Below are positions 15,222-21,378 of a stretch of 21,378 nucleotides of DNA, piece by piece (the first letter of the stretch is position 1; every line of letters starts with the position of its first letter). The position numbers were made by a program, and so were the translations under genes. The notes beneath the pieces were generated by a model. That model was not told the DNA's origin, searched no databases, and worked only from the letters and a program-made list of their open reading frames with translations. Origin of the DNA: an uncultured Bacilli bacterium. GTDB lineage: Bacteria; Bacillota_I; Bacilli_A; RF39; UBA660. The stretch covers positions 1-21,378 of the forward strand of contig CALWAJ010000011.1 of assembly GCA_944373065.1 (NCBI GenBank). Reading direction: 5' to 3'.

Positions 15222-15230
15222 TGTTATAAT
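15222..15230 (+). promoter_or_regulatory. Extended -10 promoter of the five-gene unit
   Basis: TGT-TATAAT (15222-15230), 25 bp before the first start codon, with T-rich DNA upstream and no clear -35. The gap 15186-15255 holds this, a T-rich tract that may weakly end the previous transcript, and the ribosome binding site. Confidence 0.65.
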
Positions 15231-15255
15231 ACTAATATATGAGGTGATGATATAG

Positions 15256-15984
15256 ATGAATAATAAAGAAAAAGATTTTTTTGATAGTCCTAGTATGATA
15301 ACTTTTATTATAATTGGGCTTTTAATAATTTTAATAATTTTATCCCAGTCCTTTGCTATTCAAAGTCATTTGGGGGCAACTGACATTTTTAGATCAATTA
15401 TTAATCATAATAGTATATATTTACTAAGTTTAATTTATTTTATTTTAATTAGGGTTAAATTTGGTAAGAAATACTTTGATTATTTAAACGTTATAATGTT
15501 TGTTTTCTATTTTTTAACAACTTTTGCTAGTTTATTTACAATATTTCAATCATTTGGCTTTTCTTCAATTTTATCATTAAGTTTTAATGTTATTCTTACA
15601 TTGTATTTTGGGTATTCTTTCTTCAGTGATACTGCAATAGGTAAAGATTTAAAACTTACTGATAGTCCTTTAGCAGAAATTAAAAATATACAATATTTTT
15701 ATTTATTAATTGCTATTATAGTTATCGATTTGATTGTTTCTTTAATTTCTGTAGGTAATTTTGAAGATGTTGTTGTTTATTTGTTGGAAGCAATGTATGA
15801 ATTTTTATTAGTAAGATATATTTACTTGTATAAAGAATATATTGAACATAAAAAAGATAAGAGTAATGAAGTTGTTAAGATGGATACTAAAGAAGAAGTT
15901 AAAGATAGTAGTGATGTAAAAAAGAAAAAAAGTACTACTAATAAAAGTAAAACTACAAAAAAGAAAGGGGAAGGTGATGAGTAA
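15256..15984 (+). CDS. Polytopic membrane protein with Lys-rich cytoplasmic tail
   Basis: 242 aa, not recognised. I see about six hydrophobic helices (roughly 15-34, 50-67, 77-97, 99-121, 145-167 and 170-190), followed by a tail of about 50 residues extremely rich in Lys, Asp, Glu, Ser and Thr ('KKKKSTTNKSKTTKKKGEG'). The tail probably lies in the cytoplasm and could contact nucleic acid, acidic proteins or membrane phosphate groups. No transporter or enzyme motif is visible. It is the first gene of the five-gene unit; its initiation region (GAGGTGATGATATAGATG) is identical over 18 bases to that of ezrA. Its stop codon overlaps the next ATG by one base. Confidence 0.72.
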   Translation: MNNKEKDFFDSPSMITFIIIGLLIILIILSQSFAIQSHLGATDIFRSIINHNSIYLLSLIYFILIRVKFGKKYFDYLNVIMFVFYFLTTFASLFTIFQSFGFSSILSLSFNVILTLYFGYSFFSDTAIGKDLKLTDSPLAEIKNIQYFYLLIAIIVIDLIVSLISVGNFEDVVVYLLEAMYEFLLVRYIYLYKEYIEHKKDKSNEVVKMDTKEEVKDSSDVKKKKSTTNKSKTTKKKGEGDE

Positions 15985-16325
15985 TGAAAGATTTGTTTGA
16001 TGAGATAGATGAAGAAAGAAAAGAATTACCAAAGTTAAAGAAAATAAGTAATGAAGTACAAAAGAAACGTAATTATAATTTTTATCAACAGTTAGCAGTA
16101 TGCTTGTTTATATTTTTATTTGTTACAGGTATTATTTTAGGAAATTTGTTTCCTGCTTGTAGTGAAACTTCAAATATATTTTCAACTTGTACAAAAACAG
16201 AATATAATTTATCTTTAACACTTTTGTTTTGGCTTGCTAGTTTTGTTTTTTGTAGTTTAATATATGGTTTAGGAGAAGTTATTGGTCTTTTAAATGTACT
16301 TGTTAATAATACAAAAAGAAAGTAG
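15984..16325 (+). CDS. Small membrane protein with two transmembrane helices
   Basis: 113 aa, unknown. A charged cytoplasmic N-terminus of about 35 residues (Glu/Lys-rich, likely helical) is followed by helix 1 ('LAVCLFIFLFVTGIILGNLF', about 37-57), a short loop with two Cys ('PACSETSNIFSTCTKTE') that may be disulfide-bonded outside the cell, and helix 2 ('LSLTLLFWLASFVFCSLIYG', about 75-95). Both ends should be inside. It overlaps the preceding gene by one base (TAATG) and lies 8 bp before the next, so it is probably a subunit or chaperone of the same membrane assembly. Confidence 0.7.
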   Translation: MKDLFDEIDEERKELPKLKKISNEVQKKRNYNFYQQLAVCLFIFLFVTGIILGNLFPACSETSNIFSTCTKTEYNLSLTLLFWLASFVFCSLIYGLGEVIGLLNVLVNNTKRK

Positions 16326-16333
16326 ATGTTATT

Positions 16334-17293
16334 ATGGAAAGAAATGTGAGAAGAGTTAAGAATGTAGATAATATTAATACAAAAGTTATTTATTATAATG
16401 TTGCAAGAGAAAAAATTGAGAGAAAAAGAGCTAAGAAGTTTATGATTAAAAGACTTAAAATGACGGGGGCTATTTTAGCGACTGCTTCTGTTTTCTTAGG
16501 AGGATTTTTATATAATCCTGTTAAAGATAAAGAGAATGATACTAGTACTAATGTAGATGTAAATGATTTTGATGAGACTTATAAAATAAATACAAGTGTT
16601 AGTTCTTTATCTAGTCTTAATGTTGTCTTTGTTAATGATGGTATTACTAATAATATTGAGGAGAAAATAGGTGAACCTCTTGAAGAAGTTGGGCTTGATT
16701 TTAAGTGGGAAGATATTTCTTCTTTAGATTTAGATGGAACAGAAACAGTTGTTTCTTTTACTCCATATGTTGATACAAAGCCTAAAGTTATTGCTAATTA
16801 TAATGATGGAAATAGTTACTCTGATGCTTTAGCAGCAGCTTTTGCAAGTTCTGTTGGATCATTAGAAGATTCTCTTGTTACTATTCAAAAAGGTGTTCAT
16901 GATACTACTAGTAGTGATAATAGATTATGTCCTTCAGATGTTGAGAATGCTATAAATGGTAGGAATATTACGTCAGTTACCGTTGCTGTTCCTATTGATA
17001 ATTTTAATAATATGGATTTAAATTTAGATGATAGATATGATCTTACAAATATTGTTGTAGAAGGTTTAGCAAGGTTTCAAGCATATACTAATGATTATAG
17101 TCTAGAAGATTCTAGCTGTTTAAAAAGAATTAAAAGTGGTGAGAATCTTTCACATGAGCTTAGAACATTGAATAATATGGATGATTATACAACAGTACAA
17201 GAAGGTTCTATTTATCTAGATAGATTACCTAAAGCCTTTGAATATGATGTTGATATTCATATTATGGGATTTGAGAAAGGTAAATCTTATTAA
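16334..17293 (+). CDS. Membrane-anchored exported protein of unknown function
   Basis: 319 aa. A strongly basic cytoplasmic N-terminus of about 45 residues ('REKIERKRAKKFMIKRLK') precedes one hydrophobic segment ('MTGAILATASVFLGGFLY', about 43-60), so the rest should be outside. The exported part starts with a Ser/Asn/Asp-rich linker, then an alpha/beta region: 'LNVVFVNDGI', 'TVVSFTPYVD', 'NDGNSYSDALAAAFASSVG', 'SVTVAVPID'. This weakly recalls the N-acetylmuramoyl-L-alanine amidase (Amidase_3) order of strands, with 'SDALAAAFASSV' where that family has a helix after its metal-binding strands, but zinc-ligand His and Glu are not seen. I regard the fold as open. Gaps of 8 and 11 bp on either side place it firmly in the operon. 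Confidence 0.65.
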   Translation: MERNVRRVKNVDNINTKVIYYNVAREKIERKRAKKFMIKRLKMTGAILATASVFLGGFLYNPVKDKENDTSTNVDVNDFDETYKINTSVSSLSSLNVVFVNDGITNNIEEKIGEPLEEVGLDFKWEDISSLDLDGTETVVSFTPYVDTKPKVIANYNDGNSYSDALAAAFASSVGSLEDSLVTIQKGVHDTTSSDNRLCPSDVENAINGRNITSVTVAVPIDNFNNMDLNLDDRYDLTNIVVEGLARFQAYTNDYSLEDSSCLKRIKSGENLSHELRTLNNMDDYTTVQEGSIYLDRLPKAFEYDVDIHIMGFEKGKSY

Positions 17294-17304
17294 ATGGTGA
17301 TTAT

Positions 17305-17919
17305 ATGAATGATGAAAAATGGCAGAAGAAAAGAAGAGAATTAGCGGTTAGTAAAGGATTAATTAAAGATAAGGATTATTCATCTTATAGAAAAGTTTTA
17401 AATCTATATAAAAAAGGTTTTGAAGAACTTTTAAATCAAAGACTTAAGTTTTTAGAATTGGATAAAAAAATAGAAGATAGTAATTTATATTTTTCACCAT
17501 CTACTTCATGGCTAAAAGTTATTGAAAAGTCTAATATAAGATCTAAATACTTTTATTGTTTAAATCAATTTTATGTTGAAAAATTAGATATAAAATATTT
17601 AGATATTTTAAAAGATAAAGATAGTGTTGATCAGGAAGTGTTGGATATAATTTCTAGCACATGTAAAGATGTACTTAAAAGAGATGGAGTTAAGACAGTA
17701 ACATATTTACCTGCTTTACCAGATAGAATTGTTAATAATGGTTCAATAGTATTAGAACTTGTTTATGGAAGAAATTCAGAATCTTTAACTGATGATGAGT
17801 TTATTATTAATTTAAAAAAACAACGAGAATTTTTAAATACTTTTAAAGTAGAGATTCAAGATAGTATTAAAAATAATTTTAATATTGAAGGCGTTGTTTT
17901 TACTTCTAAGATGGTATAG
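17305..17919 (+). CDS. Hypothetical cytoplasmic protein, 204 aa
   Basis: Not recognised. It is highly charged, with predicted helices in the first 120 residues (Lys/Glu/Leu-rich) and an alternating strand/helix C-terminal half ('VKTVTYLPALPDRIVNNGSI', 'GVVFTSKMV'). There is no signal peptide or transmembrane segment, so it should be cytoplasmic. It is the only clearly soluble, non-peptidase member of the five-gene unit and would suit a chaperone or adaptor role, which is inference from position alone. Ribosome binding is by GGTGAT before the ATG; 11 bp on either side separate it from its neighbours. Confidence 0.65.
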   Translation: MNDEKWQKKRRELAVSKGLIKDKDYSSYRKVLNLYKKGFEELLNQRLKFLELDKKIEDSNLYFSPSTSWLKVIEKSNIRSKYFYCLNQFYVEKLDIKYLDILKDKDSVDQEVLDIISSTCKDVLKRDGVKTVTYLPALPDRIVNNGSIVLELVYGRNSESLTDDEFIINLKKQREFLNTFKVEIQDSIKNNFNIEGVVFTSKMV

Positions 17920-17930
17920 GGGGTGAAGCG

Positions 17931-19115
17931 ATGAAACTTGTATCTAAGATAAGTAATAATACAAAGTTAAATTATGATATTACGAGTAAAACGGTTAATA
18001 CTTCAGGAAATAAGATAAAAGATATAGTTAGTAATGCTACAGTAAATGGATATGATAGTAGTACACCAGAGATTGTAAATGTATCTAATATTAATTTACC
18101 AAATAATAATGGGATATTTGATCCAAATAATGATTATTATACTGAATTCGGTGGTAATCAAGGTGAATTAATTACAAATATTGAAAATTATATTGAAGAT
18201 CCAAAAATTAGAGAGATAATTACAAAGTATTATCCAGAAGCAGATTTATCGGCAGATAATTTGGAATTATTATTTTATAGAATGAATTCTGTAGGATGTG
18301 GATATATTGCAGCGATAAATACAATATTAAGAGCTTATGAAGCATCAGGACACGATGAGTTGGATTTTTATGCAAGATTTGGTTTTCCTCCATATGATCT
18401 AAGAAGTAATCAAGTAAGTGGACATAAAATGGATAAGGATTATAACTATGAATATTTATTTTTAGACTTTTTTCTTTATTATGCTAAAAATAAAAAAGGG
18501 TTTAGTACTTTAGAAGAAGCGATTGGAAACACAGAAGAAGAGATAGCACTTAAAAATAATCAGGCAGGAGATGCTGCTTTAGACGATAATGATTTTACTT
18601 ATGAGGGGATGGATGGTTCATGGCTTGGTGATGTTTCATCAATTATGTCAATGTATTTAGCTGAAAAAGGAATTGATTTAGAAATTGATTATTCGTCTAT
18701 AGGTACAAATATTAGACTTGAACCTGGTACAGAAAGATATGAAGAATTTAGAAGTCAAATGTCGTATGAAGTTCCTGAGGGCACTCCTTTGAATGCTCCT
18801 ATAACTATTGATGATTTTAGAACTTTTTTGAATGAAGGTAAACAGGTTATAATTGGTGCTAGGAATTTTACTTTATATTATCCAGAAGATGTAGATGGGA
18901 ATGGTAAATATGATGATGTTTATCAGTCAAATATAGGTGGCCATGCTATGACTGTAGTGGGGATTACAGAGGATAATAAACTTATAGTTTCCAGTTGGGG
19001 TAAAGAGTATTTATATGAATTGGGAGATCCGCCTGCTGTTGGGGAGTTTGATGAAAGAAGTATGACTGATTTTATTGTTTATGATTATGGTAATTTTGAT
19101 CCTGTAGAAACATAA
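17931..19115 (+). CDS. Papain-like / C39-like cysteine peptidase-fold protein
   Basis: 394 aa. The active-site pattern of the papain/C39 fold is visible: Cys123 in 'NSVGCGYIAAINTI' at the start of a helix, His338 in 'IGGHAMTVVGI', and 'LIVSSWGKEYL' (351-361), equivalent to the papain 'NSWG', with Ser354 in place of the usual Asn. In between are 'FGFPPYD', 'DYNYEYLFLDFF' and a 'DVDGNGKYDD' insertion resembling a calcium-binding loop. I recall similar 'GGNQG ... GCGY.A..NTI ... FGFP.Y' proteins in gut Firmicutes, without a known function. No signal peptide or transmembrane helix is present; the first 90 residues are polar, Asn/Ser/Thr-rich and possibly a targeting or pro-region. Strong ribosome binding site (GGGGGTGAAG). 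Last gene of the unit. Confidence 0.72.
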   Translation: MKLVSKISNNTKLNYDITSKTVNTSGNKIKDIVSNATVNGYDSSTPEIVNVSNINLPNNNGIFDPNNDYYTEFGGNQGELITNIENYIEDPKIREIITKYYPEADLSADNLELLFYRMNSVGCGYIAAINTILRAYEASGHDELDFYARFGFPPYDLRSNQVSGHKMDKDYNYEYLFLDFFLYYAKNKKGFSTLEEAIGNTEEEIALKNNQAGDAALDDNDFTYEGMDGSWLGDVSSIMSMYLAEKGIDLEIDYSSIGTNIRLEPGTERYEEFRSQMSYEVPEGTPLNAPITIDDFRTFLNEGKQVIIGARNFTLYYPEDVDGNGKYDDVYQSNIGGHAMTVVGITEDNKLIVSSWGKEYLYELGDPPAVGEFDERSMTDFIVYDYGNFDPVET

Positions 19116-19142
19116 AAAGACATTAAATTTTGATGTCTTTTT
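19114..19142. terminator. Bidirectional terminator between converging genes
   Basis: AAAAAGACAT (19114-19123) pairs with ATGTCTTTTT (19133-19142), flanked by A- and T-runs, so it can act on both strands. It includes the end of the papain-like gene's stop codon and the add stop codon (19123-19125). Confidence 0.9.
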
Positions 19143-20103
19143 TTAGTCTTTCTTTTATCTCTTTTCTTGCAAAAAGATAGTCAATTGTATTATAGTTGCA
19201 TTTTATTAAATCATTTATAGTTAAAGTTGTATTATTTAAGATATTTTTATATTCTTCATTTATATTAATATTAGAAACTGTGTCATTATCAGTGTTAATT
19301 GATATATTTATGTTGTTTTTATACAAAAATTCTAAAGGATGTTTTCCTTTTACTGCTTCTGTTTGAAAGTTACTAGTTGGACATATTTCTAGAAGAATAT
19401 TCTCTTTTTTTATTCTTTCTAAAGTTTTATTATCTTCTATACATCTTATACCATGTCCTAGTCTTTTTGTACCAAAATCTAAAGCACAGTTTATACTTTC
19501 TATTCCATCTACTTCACCAGCATGAATTGTATAGGGAATATTTAACTCTTTAGCTTTATCAAAGATATATTTAAACTCTTTAGTTTTATAAAGAGCCTCA
19601 GCTCCTGCTAGGTCTATTCCAACTACACCTTTGTTTAAATATCTTTTAGCATAATTTACAACTTCTAAGTTCTTTTCTTTACTGTTATCACGCATACAAC
19701 AAAGAATTATTCCACCTTCAATTTTTGTTTCTTGTTTCGCTTTTTCCATACCTTTTATAACACTTGTTATTATTTCATCAAGATTTAATCCTTTTTCTTG
19801 ATGTTTAGTTGGAGCGAATCTTATTTCAGCATAAATGACATTTTCATTATGCAATTTTTTTAATAGGGCATATGTAGATTCTTCTAGTCTTTCTTTAGTT
19901 TGTAAGAGATTACAAGCTAGAGAGAATTTTTCTAAATAGTCATTTAAATTGTGACAGCTTTTATCTACTTGTAGGTTTCTTATTATTTCTTTGTCTGTTA
20001 AATTATATTCGTCTTCATGAGCCCATTTTATAGCAAGATTTATATCAAGAGAGCCATCAAGATGAAGATGGGTGATTATTTTTTTAATGTTTTCTACATT
20101 CAT
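19123..20103 (-). CDS. add: Adenosine deaminase
   Basis: 326-aa zinc enzyme converting adenosine (and deoxyadenosine) to inosine for purine salvage. Metal and catalytic residues are in place: His12 and His14 ('THLHLDGSL'), His194 and Glu197 ('HAGE'), His217 ('LGHGI') and Asp272 ('NTDND'). 'CPTSN' (241-245) is also typical. Full length. AGAGGAGAAT precedes the ATG. It lies 49 bp downstream of the XRE regulator on the same strand, so the two are probably cotranscribed; the gap holds no visible promoter or terminator. Confidence 0.95.
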   Translation of the reverse strand: MNVENIKKIITHLHLDGSLDINLAIKWAHEDEYNLTDKEIIRNLQVDKSCHNLNDYLEKFSLACNLLQTKERLEESTYALLKKLHNENVIYAEIRFAPTKHQEKGLNLDEIITSVIKGMEKAKQETKIEGGIILCCMRDNSKEKNLEVVNYAKRYLNKGVVGIDLAGAEALYKTKEFKYIFDKAKELNIPYTIHAGEVDGIESINCALDFGTKRLGHGIRCIEDNKTLERIKKENILLEICPTSNFQTEAVKGKHPLEFLYKNNINISINTDNDTVSNININEEYKNILNNTTLTINDLIKCNYNTIDYLFARKEIKERLKKDIKI

Positions 20104-20152
20104 ATTTTATTCTCCTCTTTTATATTTTAATATATTTTATAGAAAAATAAAA

Positions 20153-20434
20153 TTATTTTTGATTGTATTGTCTATTATTATTCATCTTATTAATTATAGA
20201 TTTCTCTCTATCTATATTCATAAATAAGATATAAGGTTCAATATTAAGAGATTTGGCAATACTTTCTAATTTAGGGATAGTTGGGCAGTGAAGACCTCTT
20301 TCTACATCTGTTATATATCTTGGGCTGAGTTTTGATAGTTCTGCTAGTTTTTCTTGAGAATAATTATTTACATATCGATAATACTTAATGTTAAAAATAA
20401 GTAAGTCTTTTAAGTTATCAAATTTTATTTTCAT
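20153..20434 (-). CDS. XRE-family helix-turn-helix regulator
   Basis: A 93-aa DNA-binding protein consisting mainly of one HTH_3 (Cro/C1-type) domain: 'YSQEKLAELSKLSPRYITDV', then 'ERGLHCPTIPKLESIAKSL' (about 24-63). A short polar tail ('NKMNNNRQYNQK') follows and no ligand domain is present. AGGAGG lies just before the ATG. It probably binds the direct repeats at 20462-20500 in the divergent promoter region and controls its own operon (with add) and the membrane protein at 20544. That is inference from position. Confidence 0.88.
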   Translation of the reverse strand: MKIKFDNLKDLLIFNIKYYRYVNNYSQEKLAELSKLSPRYITDVERGLHCPTIPKLESIAKSLNIEPYILFMNIDREKSIINKMNNNRQYNQK

Positions 20435-20461
20435 ACATACCTCCTAATATAGGTATGATAT

Positions 20462-20500
20462 TATTTACTGCAAAATATTCACACGAACTATTTACTGCAA
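20462..20500. repeat. Pair of 12-bp direct repeats, candidate XRE operator
   Basis: TATTTACTGCAA occurs at 20462-20473 and 20489-20500, with a period of 27 bp, in the 109-bp region between divergent genes. The second copy contains the -35 of both divergent promoters; the first abuts the minus-strand -10. Confidence 0.7.
20472..20500 (-). promoter_or_regulatory. Candidate promoter of the XRE-add operon
   Basis: On the minus strand: TTGCAG (complement of 20495-20500), 17-bp spacer, TATTTT (complement of 20472-20477). It would give a leader of about 30 nt containing AGGAGG. Confidence 0.5.
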
Positions 20501-20519
20501 GATTATTTTATTATATAAT
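20491..20519 (+). promoter_or_regulatory. Promoter of the DUF4190-type gene
   Basis: TTTACT (20491-20496), 17-bp spacer, TATAAT (20514-20519). The -35 lies inside the second direct repeat. Confidence 0.65.
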
Positions 20520-20543
20520 AGTGGTGGAAAGGAGTAAATAATT

Positions 20544-21161
20544 ATGGATGAAGATTTTAAAGACTTAAAAGAAAAAAGGAGTGGTTTTGCTACTGCTGCT
20601 TTAGTATTAGGTATCATTGGCATTTGTTTATCATTTATTCCAATTTTAAATAATGCATCTTTTTTCTTAGGAATACTTGCATTTGTATTTGCTATTGTTT
20701 CTTTAATTAAGAAGGCAAGTAAAGGTAAAGCGATAGCTGGATTAATCTTAGGAATTTTATCTGTTGTTATTACATTATCTTTGCAGAGTAGTTGGGCTGA
20801 GTCTTTAGATAAAGTATCTGATGATTTAGATAATGCTGCTGGTAATAATACTGAAGAGATTCTTGGCAGGGATGTTGATGTTAGTATTGGTACTTTTGAA
20901 GGTAGTTTAGGTGAATATGGATTAATTGATTCTAAACTAACTGTTACTGTCACTAATAAGACTGATGATGTTAAATCATTTACTATTCAAATTGAAGCGG
21001 TTGATGCAAGTGGTAGTAGGATTGATACTGATTATGTTTATGCTAATAGTTTAGGTGCTAATCAAAGTCAAGATTTTGATATCTTTACTTATGTTAGTAG
21101 TGAAGATTTAGAAGCGATGCAAAATGCTACTTTTGATGTTGTAGAAGTATCTATGTATTAG
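20544..21161 (+). CDS. DUF4190-type membrane protein with exported beta domain
   Basis: 205 aa. A short charged N-terminus is followed by a 'GFATAALVLGIIGICLSFIP' helix and a second hydrophobic stretch leading to 'KKASKGKAIAGLILGILSVV'. This G-x-A-x-x-A/G-L-x-L-G-I repeated pattern is characteristic of DUF4190. The remainder (about 85-205) is an exported beta-rich domain ('SKLTVTVTNKTDDVKSFTIQ', then 'GANQSQDFDIF') resembling the FxLYD/immunoglobulin-like sandwich modules found with DUF4190. Function unknown; probably a cell-envelope protein. AAGGAG lies about 10 bases before the ATG. It is divergent from the XRE gene and probably regulated by it. A strong terminator follows immediately. Confidence 0.78.
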   Translation: MDEDFKDLKEKRSGFATAALVLGIIGICLSFIPILNNASFFLGILAFVFAIVSLIKKASKGKAIAGLILGILSVVITLSLQSSWAESLDKVSDDLDNAAGNNTEEILGRDVDVSIGTFEGSLGEYGLIDSKLTVTVTNKTDDVKSFTIQIEAVDASGSRIDTDYVYANSLGANQSQDFDIFTYVSSEDLEAMQNATFDVVEVSMY

Positions 21162-21192
21162 AAAAGATCTACTTAATTTTGTAGATCTTTTT
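21162..21192. terminator. Bidirectional terminator
   Basis: AAAAGATCTAC (21162-21172) pairs perfectly with GTAGATCTTTT (21181-21191), loop TTAATTTT, followed by T. It serves the plus-strand gene and the converging minus-strand gene, whose stop codon (21173-21175) lies in the loop. Confidence 0.88.
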
Positions 21193-21378
21193 CTTGGTTT
21201 TGATTTACTTCATCAGTAGAAGTAGAATTTTCTTTATTTTCGTTAGATGTTTCATCATCGTTATTAGTGTTATTGTCAGTTTCGTTATTATTATTTCTTG
21301 TAACTGTAATAGTTACTATTTCTGTATTTTCTATTTTTTTATTTGCTTTTATACTTTGTTTTATGACTGTATTATCTT
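21173..21378 (-). CDS. C-terminus of a PASTA-domain protein (partial, cut by window edge)
   Basis: The minus strand is open from the right edge to a TAA at 21173-21175, giving 67 residues. They begin 'DNTVIKQSIKANKKIENTEI' and continue 'VTITVTRNNNN', which matches the end of a PASTA repeat (pattern V-x-x-Q-S/x ... G/N-x-x-V/I ... V-x-I-x-V). After it comes a low-complexity tail rich in Asn, Glu, Asp, Ser and Thr. PASTA repeats occur at the C-terminus of membrane Ser/Thr kinases of the PrkC/StkP type and of some penicillin-binding proteins, where they sense peptidoglycan outside the cell; which one this is cannot be told from the fragment. It converges on the preceding gene and shares its terminator. 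Confidence 0.7.
   Translation of the reverse strand, partial: DNTVIKQSIKANKKIENTEIVTITVTRNNNNETDNNTNNDDETSNENKENSTSTDEVNQNQEKDLQN

Noticed and set aside
15808..16032. Minus-strand Phe-rich ORF of 74 codons
   Set aside because: The complement of the Lys-rich (AAA/AAG) tail necessarily reads as Phe/Leu; no ribosome binding site.
20435..20543. Direct repeats as the start of a CRISPR array
   Set aside because: Only two 12-bp copies, within a divergent promoter region and overlapping -35/-10 boxes; an operator is a better explanation.
20492..20953. Minus-strand ORF of 153 codons opposite the DUF4190-type gene
   Set aside because: The plus-strand frame has promoter, ribosome binding site, family pattern and terminator; the antisense frame has none and runs into the divergent promoter.

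Overview
The window is low-GC, AT-rich bacterial DNA from a walled, Gram-positive-type member of the Bacilli, most like the uncultured gut lineages close to the Mollicutes. The grounds are a T-box leader ahead of tyrS, ezrA (a Bacilli cell-division gene), murI (a peptidoglycan precursor gene), AGGAGG-type ribosome binding sites, and the linked set tyrS/rpsD/ezrA, which I recall being close together in Bacillus. TGA ends several genes and TGG encodes Trp, so the standard bacterial code is used and not the Mycoplasma code. No tRNA, rRNA, insertion sequence or CRISPR array is visible.

Layout. (1) 1-854: C-terminal part of a wall- or membrane-anchored surface protein, open at the left edge. (2) 1031-3454: a GH31 glycosidase. 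(3) 3518-7345: a tight plus-strand operon of an SDR oxidoreductase, two strongly degenerate ECF-type ABC ATPases (ecfA1/ecfA2 position), truA and murI; ecfT, normally between ecfA2 and truA, is absent. (4) 7431-12001: promoter and tyrosine T-box, tyrS, then three genes in the same direction: a membrane-anchored seven-blade beta-propeller, a histidine-phosphatase-like protein lacking its catalytic histidines, and an unknown 464-aa protein. (5) 12011-12862: rpsD on the minus strand and a divergent promoter region with a long rpsD leader. (6) 12863-15185: ezrA and an overlapping small pilin-like membrane protein. (7) 15222-19142: a discrete five-gene unit with its own promoter and terminator (two membrane proteins, a membrane-anchored exported protein, a cytoplasmic protein of unknown type, and a papain-like/C39-like cysteine-peptidase-fold protein). 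(8) 19123-20434: minus-strand XRE regulator plus adenosine deaminase. (9) 20544-21161: DUF4190-type membrane protein, divergent from the regulator across a pair of 12-bp direct repeats. (10) 21173-21378: C-terminus of a minus-strand PASTA-domain protein, cut by the right edge.

The housekeeping genes cover translation (tyrS, rpsD, truA), wall precursor synthesis (murI), division (ezrA) and purine salvage (add). The most interesting parts are the five-gene unit of unknown function ending in the papain-like protein, the decayed ECF ATPase pair without EcfT, the tyrS T-box with an enlarged tRNA-binding bulge, and the catalytically empty phosphatase-like protein downstream of tyrS. Converging genes repeatedly share bidirectional terminators that contain their stop codons.
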